NCBI GenBank assembly: GCA_030429565.1
Contig: JAUIFE010000013.1
Coordinates: 151,620 to 215,619 of the forward strand
Direction: 5' to 3'
DNA: 64,000 bases
DNA from: Holophagae bacterium
GTDB taxonomy: Bacteria > Acidobacteriota > Holophagae > Acanthopleuribacterales > Acanthopleuribacteraceae
A program made the translations under genes and the position numbers. Under the pieces are notes generated by a model. The model searched no databases and had not been told where the DNA came from. It was given only the letters and a program-made list of their open reading frames with translations. Of this stretch, positions 28,701 through 36,326 are shown in pieces; within the stretch, counting starts at the first letter, position 1, and every line of letters starts with the position of its first letter.

Positions 28701-28991
28701 CAGTATTACCCCTTCCCCTGGGAGCTCCTGAAACAAACCCTGGCGCCCTATGCCGAAGAGGTTCCGGTTTATTGGGTTCAGGAAGAGCCCCACAACATGG
28801 GCGCTTGGCCTTTCCTCAAGTTGAAGCTGGGGAACAAAGTGGCCGGCAACGGCTTGCACGATTTGTTTTGCGTCAGTCGACCCGAGGCGGCCAGTCCGGC
28901 CACCGGCAGTGCGGCCAACCACCGCGTCAACCAGGAACGTTTAATTCGCGAAGCTTTGGGTTTACCGGTTGAGGGTGACACGCCCAACTAA
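25746..28991 (+). CDS. sucA: 2-oxoglutarate dehydrogenase E1 with inserted cyclic-nucleotide-binding domain
   Basis: A 1081-residue thiamine-diphosphate enzyme. It would catalyse decarboxylation of 2-oxoglutarate and succinyl transfer to the E2 lipoyl group in the TCA cycle. GTG at 25746 is preferred because GGGGAG lies seven bases upstream; a TTG at 25731 is possible. Residues 1-40 are the usual E1 N-terminal segment (FYSQNLAFVESIYEMY). The catalytic part resumes at about 222 (RLVTAYRERGHAKAHIDPLG) and is intact to the end: MAHRGRLNVLVN, GDAAFAGQGVVQE, YRKYGHNEGDDP, EAQFGDFSNVAQVIIDQFI and VVMSPKSLLRHP-type motifs. Residues about 90-217 are a complete CRP/PKA-type cNMP-binding domain, whose phosphate cassette GELAVFDDRPRSAT keeps Glu163 and Arg172. 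A Pro/Ala/Thr linker precedes it. No sucB or lpd gene is adjacent. Confidence 0.95.
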   Translation: MSSFPFYSQNLAFVESIYEMYRSDPSSVSPQWRAYFEGDGDPTVVPISAPTPAIPIAATPAPTTTMLTASCLGAHEEEKRARLAAGDSVLAYLNQISLFQLVTADDLQAIAAITDLVAKKGGEVISHTGQAANDFFYIIEGRVAIVKKGVEINYLDAGEMIGELAVFDDRPRSATMIAKSDCRLIHIQRERLYEVMQKRSSLDLGLVHVLAARLRDAAFRQERADRLVTAYRERGHAKAHIDPLGLRDQIEHPELTLEHYGFRQSDLDLKLTVKIGKASVSRSLRDIINHLEETYCRSIGVQFTHIDDLDIQEWIRLRMEDPSLRMHMTREEQKHILRKLTDAENFESFLHRKFVGAKRFSLEGAESLIPLLENAIEEAGSHEVDEVIIGMAHRGRLNVLVNIMGKPASQVFREFKDTSPDTHGGRGDVKYHLGYGSDHRTAAGKDLHLSLCFNPSHLEFVGPVCMGRVRAKQDRFGDRNRQRALALVIHGDAAFAGQGVVQEMLNLSELEGYCTGGTVHIILNNQVGFTTDPGDARSTQYATDVARMLQIPIFHVNGEDPEAVARSIRIAMDFRKEFRKDIVIDMYSYRKYGHNEGDDPGFTQPTLYQRIKKRPTVREFYVKNLLKLGGITQAEADQIQEESRAHLEAEYQQAEDPSGAYIEIEMGQGLWKPYRGGLEADMPDVATKVPLATLQALLRKLSQVPEDFKPHSKIQRFLKQQEEMADGERLLSWGNGEALAFATLLQEGHAVRFTGQDVQRGTFSHRHAVLHDNRDNRLFTPLAQVADKGAFLELYNSPLSEVAVMSFEYGYSLDYPEALVIWEAQFGDFSNVAQVIIDQFISTSEEKWRRLSGLALFLPHGFEGQGPEHSSARLERFLMLAADDNIQVVNLTTPAQLFHCLRRQVLRPWRKPLIVMSPKSLLRHPEAVSPLTDLAESSFLRVIGDDSVPADQVKRVLLCSGKVYYELLAARRDHGLDHVAILRLEQYYPFPWELLKQTLAPYAEEVPVYWVQEEPHNMGAWPFLKLKLGNKVAGNGLHDLFCVSRPEAASPATGSAANHRVNQERLIREALGLPVEGDTPN

Positions 28992-29020
28992 GACACAATC
29001 GCAACCATATAACGATGCAA

Positions 29021-29045
29021 AGGCGCGCTTCGGTGCGCCTTTTTC
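29021..29045 (+). terminator. Rho-independent terminator of sucA
   Basis: AGGCGCGC-TTCG-GTGCGCCT forms an eight-pair stem (one G-T pair) closed by a UUCG tetraloop and followed by five T's. Confidence 0.92.
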
Positions 29046-29355
29046 ACTTGTTGGTTCGGTTTTTGGCAATTTCCCTCCGGCAAGTGCGGCGTTGTCCGAT
29101 GATTTGGTAAATTCCGCCGTCAAAAACCCAAAATCGAGGTATTTTTCCCCGCTTTTTGGAGCGTAGCTGTTGGAGAAACAGGGCTGGACAAGGTCGCTCC
29201 CCTTTATGTATGGTTGGTTTTTAGGTCGTGTGAGCGCTGTTTCGCCGACCGCCCGGTGTTCCGGTCGCGGCCCAGCAGGGCACGGCGTATTTTTGCGGTA
29301 AGGTCTTCGTTTCAAAAGGCTCTCGCAGCCGGGTTTAATCGAAATCAAAATCCTG
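29046..29355. other. intergenic region, no gene seen
   Basis: About 310 bp between the sucA terminator and the transglycosylase gene. No coding frame or hairpin stands out. Confidence 0.4.
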
Positions 29356-31179
29356 GTGGTGCGAGCTTTGTTGATGCCCTTGCCTGTAGCCCGTGTGTTT
29401 GCTGTTGTTCCTCGGTTGTTTCTTTTGGCCGCCTTGAGCCTGTTTTTTGCCTGCGGGCCTAAATCAAGGCTGCAAACCAATCCCGGGCCAAGCGTTGATG
29501 CCAACCCCGTCACCGAAAACCCGGTTGTCGATACCGTTACCATCGAACCCGAGGTTTTTGAAACGCCCAGCGAACAGCTTGTCGAAGACCAACCGTCTGA
29601 ACCGGTCTGGCAAGAAGCAGAAATCGAACCACCGCCACCAGAGCCTGAAGCGCCACAACTGACCGCGCGCGAAAATTTAGAGCTCGCCTTGGCTGCTTAC
29701 GAAAGCGCCAAAGAAGCCTGGGTACAAGGCGATTTGGAAAATGCAATTAGCCAATTAGACGCCGCCTATGAAGGCGTCATGGCAGTCGACGAGCACGAAA
29801 ACCCCGACATTCTCCAAGAAAAAGACGACTTGCGTTATTTGATTTCAAAACGCGTCGTTGAAATTTATGCCAGTCGCACGACCTCGGTCGGCGATTTGCG
29901 CAAGTCAATTCCAATTGAGTTAAACAAACACGTTGAAGCTGAAATTCGCAGCTTCCAAACACGTGAACGCCGATTCTTTTTGGAATCCTATCAACGCAGC
30001 GGCCGTTACCGCGCCATGATTGAAAAAGTGTTGGCGGAAAACGGTATGCCCGCCCAATTGGCTTGGCTGCCCCTCATTGAAAGTGGTTTTAAAACCTCGG
30101 CTTTGTCGCGGGCGCGGGCGTTGGGTTTGTGGCAGTTCATCCCTTCAACCGGGTATCGATACGGCATGGAGCGCAACCGCTACGTGGACGAACGCATGGA
30201 CCCGGTTAAGGCTACCAATGCCGCGATTACCTACTTGCAAGACTTACACGGTTTGTTTGGTGATTGGTTGACTGCTTTGGCTGCTTACAACTGCGGTGAA
30301 GGGCGCGTACAACGGACGATTAACCGCCAACGTTTGAATTACCTCGACCACTTTTGGGATCTTTACAACAACTTGCCGCGCGAAACCGCGCGTTACGTGC
30401 CGCGTTTTATCGCTACACTTGCGATTTTAGAAGACCCCGCCAAATACGGTTTTGAATTGCCGGAACCCTATCCGGCCCTGGCGTTTGATACGATTAAAGT
30501 GGAACGTTCCGTGTACCTGTCCGAACTGGAAAAACGTTTGGGTTTAGACGCCAAAACGCTCAAAATGCTGAATCCCGAGCTGCGGTATGGGTTAACACCC
30601 GAAGACGGCTATTTCCTGCGTATTCCGGCCGGGCAAGGGGAGGCGGCGCTTGCCGCTGTGGCCGAGATTCCGGCCGGCCAATTGCCTGCCGACGCCTATG
30701 AGGTGCACCGCGTTCGTCGCGGCGATTCGCTGTCGGCCATTGCCAAACGGTATCGCACGACGGTCTCGCGTATCGTGCAGGCTAATAAACTGCGTAACCA
30801 GCACCAAATTTGGCCTGGTCAGAAGTTGGTGGTGCCAGGCCGCCACGCGCCCGCCGTTCCGGTTGCCACCTCAAGTAAAGGACCCTGGGTAACCCATAAT
30901 GTTCGTCGTGGCGACAACCTGTGGCGTTTGGCGGAACAGTACGGCACCACCGTGCAGCACATTAAACAGTGGAACCAACTGCGTGGTTCAAAACTCAGCT
31001 TGGGTCAAGAATTGAAACTCAAACAAACGCCGCAGGGGAAAACCTATCGCGTTCAGCGGGGTGATACCTTGGCCAAAATTGCCGCCAAACACGGGGTGAG
31101 TTTGAAGAAGTTGCTGGCCGCCAACCAACTCAGTAAACGCGACAAAATTTTCCCTAACCAAGCATTATTGATTCCGTAA
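29356..31179 (+). CDS. mltD: MltD-type lytic transglycosylase lipoprotein with three LysM domains
   Basis: A 607-residue exported protein. The N-terminus (LFLLAALSLFFAC) ends in a lipobox with Cys33, so it should be an outer-membrane lipoprotein. An acidic Pro-rich linker covers 40-105. The SLT catalytic domain spans about 200-340, with catalytic Glu242 in LPLIESGF, then ARALGLWQFIPSTGYRYG and ALAAYNCGEGRV. Three LysM peptidoglycan-binding repeats lie at about 446-490, 507-550 and 560-607 (each with RRGD or QRGD followed by L..IA or LWRLA). It would cleave the MurNAc-GlcNAc bond, forming 1,6-anhydro ends. The start is uncertain: GTG 29356 and ATG 29374 are both possible, and neither has a strong ribosome site. 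Confidence 0.93.
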   Translation: MVRALLMPLPVARVFAVVPRLFLLAALSLFFACGPKSRLQTNPGPSVDANPVTENPVVDTVTIEPEVFETPSEQLVEDQPSEPVWQEAEIEPPPPEPEAPQLTARENLELALAAYESAKEAWVQGDLENAISQLDAAYEGVMAVDEHENPDILQEKDDLRYLISKRVVEIYASRTTSVGDLRKSIPIELNKHVEAEIRSFQTRERRFFLESYQRSGRYRAMIEKVLAENGMPAQLAWLPLIESGFKTSALSRARALGLWQFIPSTGYRYGMERNRYVDERMDPVKATNAAITYLQDLHGLFGDWLTALAAYNCGEGRVQRTINRQRLNYLDHFWDLYNNLPRETARYVPRFIATLAILEDPAKYGFELPEPYPALAFDTIKVERSVYLSELEKRLGLDAKTLKMLNPELRYGLTPEDGYFLRIPAGQGEAALAAVAEIPAGQLPADAYEVHRVRRGDSLSAIAKRYRTTVSRIVQANKLRNQHQIWPGQKLVVPGRHAPAVPVATSSKGPWVTHNVRRGDNLWRLAEQYGTTVQHIKQWNQLRGSKLSLGQELKLKQTPQGKTYRVQRGDTLAKIAAKHGVSLKKLLAANQLSKRDKIFPNQALLIP

Positions 31180-31251
31180 TTGACAGGAACAACTTTGGCG
31201 ACGAGAATTTGAGGTTTGCGTGACCAAATAGACGGTCGCCTGGGGGGTTGT

Positions 31252-31485
31252 GTGTCGCAAACAACGGGAAAACACCGTGAAATAGAATTAGATTTGGCGC
31301 AACGCATGGCCCAGGACCGTTATAGCAATGAACAGGGTTATACCGTTTTTACCGAACGCTTTCACCTGAAACGCGGCACCTGTTGTGGCAATGGTTGCCG
31401 CCACTGTCCCTTTGAGCCCAGGCACCAAAAGGACGAGCGCGTGCTTAATGAAAGCGTCGGCGCCTTTTTGAAAAAAAACCTGTAG
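31252..31485 (+). CDS. small cysteine-rich DUF5522-like protein
   Basis: A 77-residue protein, with GTG 31252 behind a run of six G's. The central motif RGTCCGNGCRHCPF, with four cysteines and a histidine, is the hallmark of the DUF5522 family and suggests a bound metal. The helix before it (REIELDLAQRMAQDRY) and the TVFTERFHLKRG segment also fit. The function of the family is not known to me. It lies 72 bp downstream of the transglycosylase gene and may share its transcript. Confidence 0.8.
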   Translation: MSQTTGKHREIELDLAQRMAQDRYSNEQGYTVFTERFHLKRGTCCGNGCRHCPFEPRHQKDERVLNESVGAFLKKNL

Positions 31486-32630
31486 CGAGACCCGTGACCG
31501 GTCCGGCTTGGGAAAAAGCCAAGCAACGGACTGCGCTGCCTTGGTTTGGTTATTGGTGCCCGGTAGGGTTCTCATCAGATCCATGCTTGGCTGGATAGCC
31601 ACATAACTTTTTGGGCGACATCAAGCCCTAAGCTTGCACTGCGGCGCTACACCTGTGCCGCGTTTTCTCCCGCCCTTGCCGAGGCACCTTTGCATCCCTG
31701 TGGATCGATTTGAACCGCAGCCTCGCGGTCGGAGGCGCCCTGCGAGCCGCTTATCACGCGCAGCTAAGCAATAGGGGCTGGTTTTCCCAAGGATACTATA
31801 GAGAACGATCGGTTCTCAGGGATGTTTTATCTTAAGGATGGGCATCTATTTATCGGATTTCCTTTGTAAAGAAAATGTAATACGTTCGCGCTCATCGATG
31901 GTCTTTTGCGTGGCTGTGCCGCAGCGGGTACGTGAATGGCGATTTTCGCGTATGCGGCGCATTTGACGATACTGTTCCTGAAATACAAGTATCTGTTAAA
32001 AAGTGACTTGAGCTTTAAACGGACTTGCTTGAGGCGCGTGAAAGTTGCTCGCACGGTTCGCGCTTTGTGGCCCCCGTTTTGTAGCGTCACTTGTTTCAAA
32101 ACACAGGGCTGCCGACAAGATGCGGCTGTGCTAACGGCCGACGAATCAAAGGTGGTTTCCACGTGGAGGGAATACCGGGCGCCAAAGAGGCCGTACCGGT
32201 TGCCTTTGCGTTGGGTTGCCTGTGAAACAGGGTTTTAATACTGTTTATTGGTTTAAGTTTAATAAATAAAATGGTTTGCGTTTGGTGTTCTCGGGTTTGG
32301 GTGGACCGCGTGATGACGGCAGGGCCGTGACTTAAGGCGTTTCGGCCGGCCGCCGGCTAGGGGTGTTGTGTTTGCGTGAGGCGCTGATTTGGCGAAATAC
32401 TGCAGGCTGAGGAAGTATCTGAATCGATCAAACCGGCATATATAGGTGTAAGGGTAAACTTTGGTGAAGTGATCGATGACACGCCATTTTGGTCTTGTCG
32501 TGAATGTTAAGGTTGTGTCATCCTTATCGCACTTTTATCCGGCTATTGGGATGATTTTTCTCGACCGTCTATCGATAATTGATTCATTTGGTCTTTATTT
32601 TGATTTGAAGTTCAGAGGAGATTTTCGCTC
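31486..32630. other. 1.1 kb region without a recognisable gene
   Basis: Frames on both strands (for example 31936-32238 plus and 31827-32162 minus) overlap each other and lack ribosome sites and protein-like composition. The region holds a hairpin near 31506-31524, a palindrome at 31801-31817, and an increasingly AT-rich leader before the protease gene. It may be a decayed gene or a long regulatory leader. Confidence 0.45.
31801..31817. promoter_or_regulatory. operator-like palindrome
   Basis: GAGAAC and GTTCTC arms flank five bases (GATCG). The symmetry and spacing resemble a dimer-binding site, but no promoter could be assigned to it. Confidence 0.35.
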
Positions 32631-35600
32631 GTGAGCATATTACGTCGTTTGGCCTTTCTGCGCCCGCTTTTAGTCTTCTGTGTCCTGCTGAGCGTTTCCG
32701 CCCAGGATTTCCAAAAACCACGATCTTATTTCGTGCCCAACCAAAAACTTTCCAATCCTTTAGCGTTTAATTTGACCGGTCCGCAAAGCGGTAGCGCGCG
32801 CGACATCGCCATGCGCTTTTTAAATGAAAATAGCGACGCTTTGGGTGTGACCGCCACCGATCTGGCAAACGCGGTGGTCACCAATCAGTACACCAGTGGG
32901 CACAACGGCGTGACCCACATCTACATGGCCCAAGAAGTCGACGGCTTGCGTGTGTTAAACACGTCGTTACACATTCACATCGCCCGCGACGGCAGCGTCA
33001 TTCGCGCCGGCGCGGCCTTTATTCACGACGGCGGCGACAAAGTTGACAGCCGTTTTGCGATTTCCGCCAAGGTGGCCACTGAAGCCGGCGCCAAATGTTT
33101 GGGTTACACCGGCACGGCGGCGATGATCCAGCAAATCCAAGGCGCGGTGGGCGAGGATTTCGAAACCCAGTTTGAAGCGGCTTTTGCCGTGGACGTGATT
33201 AAAACCAAACGCGCCTATTTGCCGATCGGCCCTGACCAGTTGCGCGCCGTATGGGTTATGGATGTGCCCGAGGCCGACGATGTAAAACGGGTGTTCGTTG
33301 ATGCAACCGTGGGTTACGTGATCGAAACGCAAAGTTCCTTAATTGAGGATTCGTTTTTGGCGCCGGACACGCCGGCCGAGATGCCGCTGGATCAAGATCC
33401 GGGACCTTCGCTTTTCGCCGGGAAAAAAGGCGACGGGCCGCGTTACGAAGTTTTTCCACCGCCTTACGAATATCCAACCGATGGTCCGCGTGTGATTGTG
33501 TCCAGTCCGGCCAATCCAACGGCTTCGCCTTCCGGCTGGCACAGCAACAACGGGGATGCGACGGAGTCCTCAACCAAAACCAAAGGTAACAATGTCGACG
33601 CCTATTTGGACCGTGACAATAATCGCGTCGGTGATTTCAATGTCGACGGTGGTGAAACCCTTGATTTTTCTGGTCAGCTGGTCGACTTAAATCTCAACTT
33701 AGGCCCGGATCAGAACGGCGCGCCTGCTTTGGTGAACCTGTTTTTCTGGACGAACTACCTGCACGACATTTTGTTTTTATACGGATTCGACGAGGCGGCG
33801 GGCAATTACCAACACGTCAATAACGGAACCCAGGGGGCTGCCGGTGATTTAGTGGTGGCGCGGGCTCAGGCCGAAGCCAATGTACCCAGGTTAAACAACG
33901 CCAACTTTTTAGTGACGCCGGATGGCACACGGGCGATTATGAACATGTACGTTTGGAATTCAACTGTGCCACGGCGTGATGGTAGTTTCTCCAACATGAT
34001 CATCGCCCACGAATACGCCCACGGTTTGTCGACGCGACTGGTCGGCGGCCCGGCCGACTCCAATTGCTTGCGCAACGCCGAGCAAATGGGTGAAGGTTGG
34101 AGTGATTTCATTGGTTTGGTGTTAACTGCTAAAGCAACCGATACCCGCACCATGTCACGCGGCGTGGGAACGTACGTCATGGGCGAAGGCGAGGACGGCC
34201 AGGGCATTCGCCCCGCACCCTACACCACCGACATGGCGGTCAACAGCGCCACCTATGAAGATGTAGCGACTGCTGTTATTCCACACGGCGTTGGTTTTAT
34301 TTGGGCTACCATGTTGTGGGACCTGTACTGGGATTTGGTGGATGCCCATGGTTTTAACCCCGACTTAACCGCCGGTTGGGAAACGGGTGGCAACATTTTG
34401 GCGTTGCAACTGGTGATCGATGGATTGAAGATGCAGGGCTGTTCGCCCGGTTTCATCGATGGCCGTGATGCTATTCTGTCAGCCGATCGCAACCTGACCG
34501 GGGGCGCCAACCAATGTTTGATTTGGGAGGCTTTCGCTCGCCGTGGTTTGGGTTTTGCGGCCGACCAGGGTTTTTCCGGCAATACTCGTGACGGCTTCGC
34601 CAGCTACGAATTGCCCGAGACCTGTATCCAAGGTCGTTTCCGCCAGCAGGACAACCAGTTGTGCGCCGGATTCAATAAAACCTTTGATTTTGCAGTGGGT
34701 GGTCTTTGGACCGGTACGGTATCGGCATCACTTATCAGCACACCGGACGGTGCCGATTTTGCGCTTAGCGAAACTTCATTCACGGAGTTTCCGGCGTTGG
34801 CTCGAATCACTGTTTCCAATAGTGCCGGCTTGAGTCCTGGTGCTCAGTCGTTAACCTTGCGTTTGGACAACGGCGAAGTGCAACAGGATTACATGTTTGA
34901 TTTCAACGTCATCTCTTCCGCACCCCAACCAGTAACGCTTAAGATTCCTTCAGATCAGGCTAGTGGGCTCTCATACTTGCCTGAGTTCTTTTGGGAAGAT
35001 GATGATTCTGGTACCAGTTATACACTTGAGGTTTCTGAAAATGATAACTTTAGTATTGTTGATTTTTCAGGAAGAGTTGATGAAAAGTTTTTGGCTGTCG
35101 ATGTGCCTCTTCGTGTCTCTACGATATACTTTTGGAGAGTGATTAGCTCAAATTCTTGTGGTCAGGCTGTGTCTACTGTTCGTAGTTTTACTACTCAGCC
35201 ACCTCCACAGTTAGCTGCATCATTGTACTCTAATGGTACTATTGGTAATTTCAATCTGCAAAACAAGGTCCTTTACTTTTTTCCAAATGAAGATCAAACT
35301 GATTACCAGTTTTGTCATGTTGCTGATGCTGATGACTGGAGTTCTCCTATCGAAGAGGCCCTTGTCATTGAAGCGTTTGGAGATGAAGACACCTTAGTAG
35401 TTCCTTTGTCTAGAGAGGTTACCTTCTACGGAAAGGAATATAATGAGTTGTTTATTATGTCTAATGGCTTTGTGACCTTTGGGAATGGAGATCCAGGCCC
35501 CGGCTTAGATAATGAAAATCTTGTGCGTCATTTTAATCTACCGCGAATCTCTTTGTTTTGGGATGATCTAGATCCTAGCGTCGATTCCGCTGAGCCAGGT

Positions 35601-36074
35601 CAGGTTTCTTATCAGGAGTTTTCTGATCGGTTTGTTGTTACCTTTTCTAATGTATCAGAATGGACAGGAGGATTTACCCAGCCAACATCTAATAACTTCC
35701 AACTGGAAATATTCTTCGACGATGGCATGATTCGCTTGACCTATTTGAATGTTGATGCCCAAGATTGTTTGGTCGGACTGTCGGATGGTCGCCCGATTCC
35801 TATTGGCTCAACTAGCACTATCCCTGCTCGGTTTGATTTGGCTGAGACCTGTACTTTGGTTTGCCCCTACGATGAAGTTCTTGATCGCAACGGCGACGCT
35901 TCATTGGACTACCAAGACATGATTTTCCTCAGTCGGGTTTGGCACGATGACCCTGGCCTTGAACCTGGTTCCCAAGCAGCCAATGACCTTAACGAGGATG
36001 GTCGTTTTGATGTGCTCGATATCGCTACCTGGGTCAATCAAACCGGACCTTGTTTCATCGTGTCTGGTCGCTAA
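32631..36074 (+). CDS. secreted M36 (fungalysin) metalloprotease with beta domains and dockerin-like tail
   Basis: A 1147-residue secreted zinc protease starting at GTG behind AGAGGAGA. Signal peptide: LRRLAFLRPLLVFCVLLSVSA. A propeptide (FTP/PepSY type) covers about 30-230. The M36 catalytic domain spans about 270-660, with zinc motif HEYAH at 460-464 and a third ligand Glu488 in GEGWSDF. Beta domains follow: a proprotein/Ig-like block at about 670-760, an Fn3-like block at about 765-860 (YFWRVISSNSCGQAVSTVRSF) and a jellyroll-like block at about 890-1075 (GFVTFGNGDP). The end has two Ca-binding dockerin-like loops (DRNGDASLDYQD and DLNEDGRFDVLD). It would degrade extracellular protein. The DNA for the Fn3/jellyroll part (about 34930-35860) is strikingly AT-rich. 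Confidence 0.93.
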   Translation: MSILRRLAFLRPLLVFCVLLSVSAQDFQKPRSYFVPNQKLSNPLAFNLTGPQSGSARDIAMRFLNENSDALGVTATDLANAVVTNQYTSGHNGVTHIYMAQEVDGLRVLNTSLHIHIARDGSVIRAGAAFIHDGGDKVDSRFAISAKVATEAGAKCLGYTGTAAMIQQIQGAVGEDFETQFEAAFAVDVIKTKRAYLPIGPDQLRAVWVMDVPEADDVKRVFVDATVGYVIETQSSLIEDSFLAPDTPAEMPLDQDPGPSLFAGKKGDGPRYEVFPPPYEYPTDGPRVIVSSPANPTASPSGWHSNNGDATESSTKTKGNNVDAYLDRDNNRVGDFNVDGGETLDFSGQLVDLNLNLGPDQNGAPALVNLFFWTNYLHDILFLYGFDEAAGNYQHVNNGTQGAAGDLVVARAQAEANVPRLNNANFLVTPDGTRAIMNMYVWNSTVPRRDGSFSNMIIAHEYAHGLSTRLVGGPADSNCLRNAEQMGEGWSDFIGLVLTAKATDTRTMSRGVGTYVMGEGEDGQGIRPAPYTTDMAVNSATYEDVATAVIPHGVGFIWATMLWDLYWDLVDAHGFNPDLTAGWETGGNILALQLVIDGLKMQGCSPGFIDGRDAILSADRNLTGGANQCLIWEAFARRGLGFAADQGFSGNTRDGFASYELPETCIQGRFRQQDNQLCAGFNKTFDFAVGGLWTGTVSASLISTPDGADFALSETSFTEFPALARITVSNSAGLSPGAQSLTLRLDNGEVQQDYMFDFNVISSAPQPVTLKIPSDQASGLSYLPEFFWEDDDSGTSYTLEVSENDNFSIVDFSGRVDEKFLAVDVPLRVSTIYFWRVISSNSCGQAVSTVRSFTTQPPPQLAASLYSNGTIGNFNLQNKVLYFFPNEDQTDYQFCHVADADDWSSPIEEALVIEAFGDEDTLVVPLSREVTFYGKEYNELFIMSNGFVTFGNGDPGPGLDNENLVRHFNLPRISLFWDDLDPSVDSAEPGQVSYQEFSDRFVVTFSNVSEWTGGFTQPTSNNFQLEIFFDDGMIRLTYLNVDAQDCLVGLSDGRPIPIGSTSTIPARFDLAETCTLVCPYDEVLDRNGDASLDYQDMIFLSRVWHDDPGLEPGSQAANDLNEDGRFDVLDIATWVNQTGPCFIVSGR

Positions 36075-36129
36075 TTTCGAACCAAAAACGCTGCCGGTAA
36101 CGGCGGTTTATCCCATGCTCACGAAACAA

Positions 36130-36171
36130 ACCGCGAGGAAAGCTTTTTGGCCGTCCTCGCGGTATTTTTTT
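36130..36171 (+). terminator. Rho-independent terminator of the M36 protease gene
   Basis: A perfect ten-pair stem ACCGCGAGGA/TCCTCGCGGT (36130-36139 with 36154-36163) is followed by a run of seven T's. Confidence 0.92.
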
Positions 36172-36326
36172 GTCCCTGTCTTGAATCAATTGGCCCTGCC
36201 TTCGCTGAGGTTTCTACAACAACCAAAGACGAATTAATCCTGGGCTCTTTTTCCGTGTCGCCGATTTGCCTGCGTCTCCAACCCTTGGTTTTTGGTTCCG
36301 TTACCCATCAATCACGGCCGGCGCGC

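Noticed and set aside
31827..32238. Overlapping open frames on both strands in the gene-free region
   Set aside because: Neither has a ribosome site or a recognisable domain, and they overlap each other almost fully.
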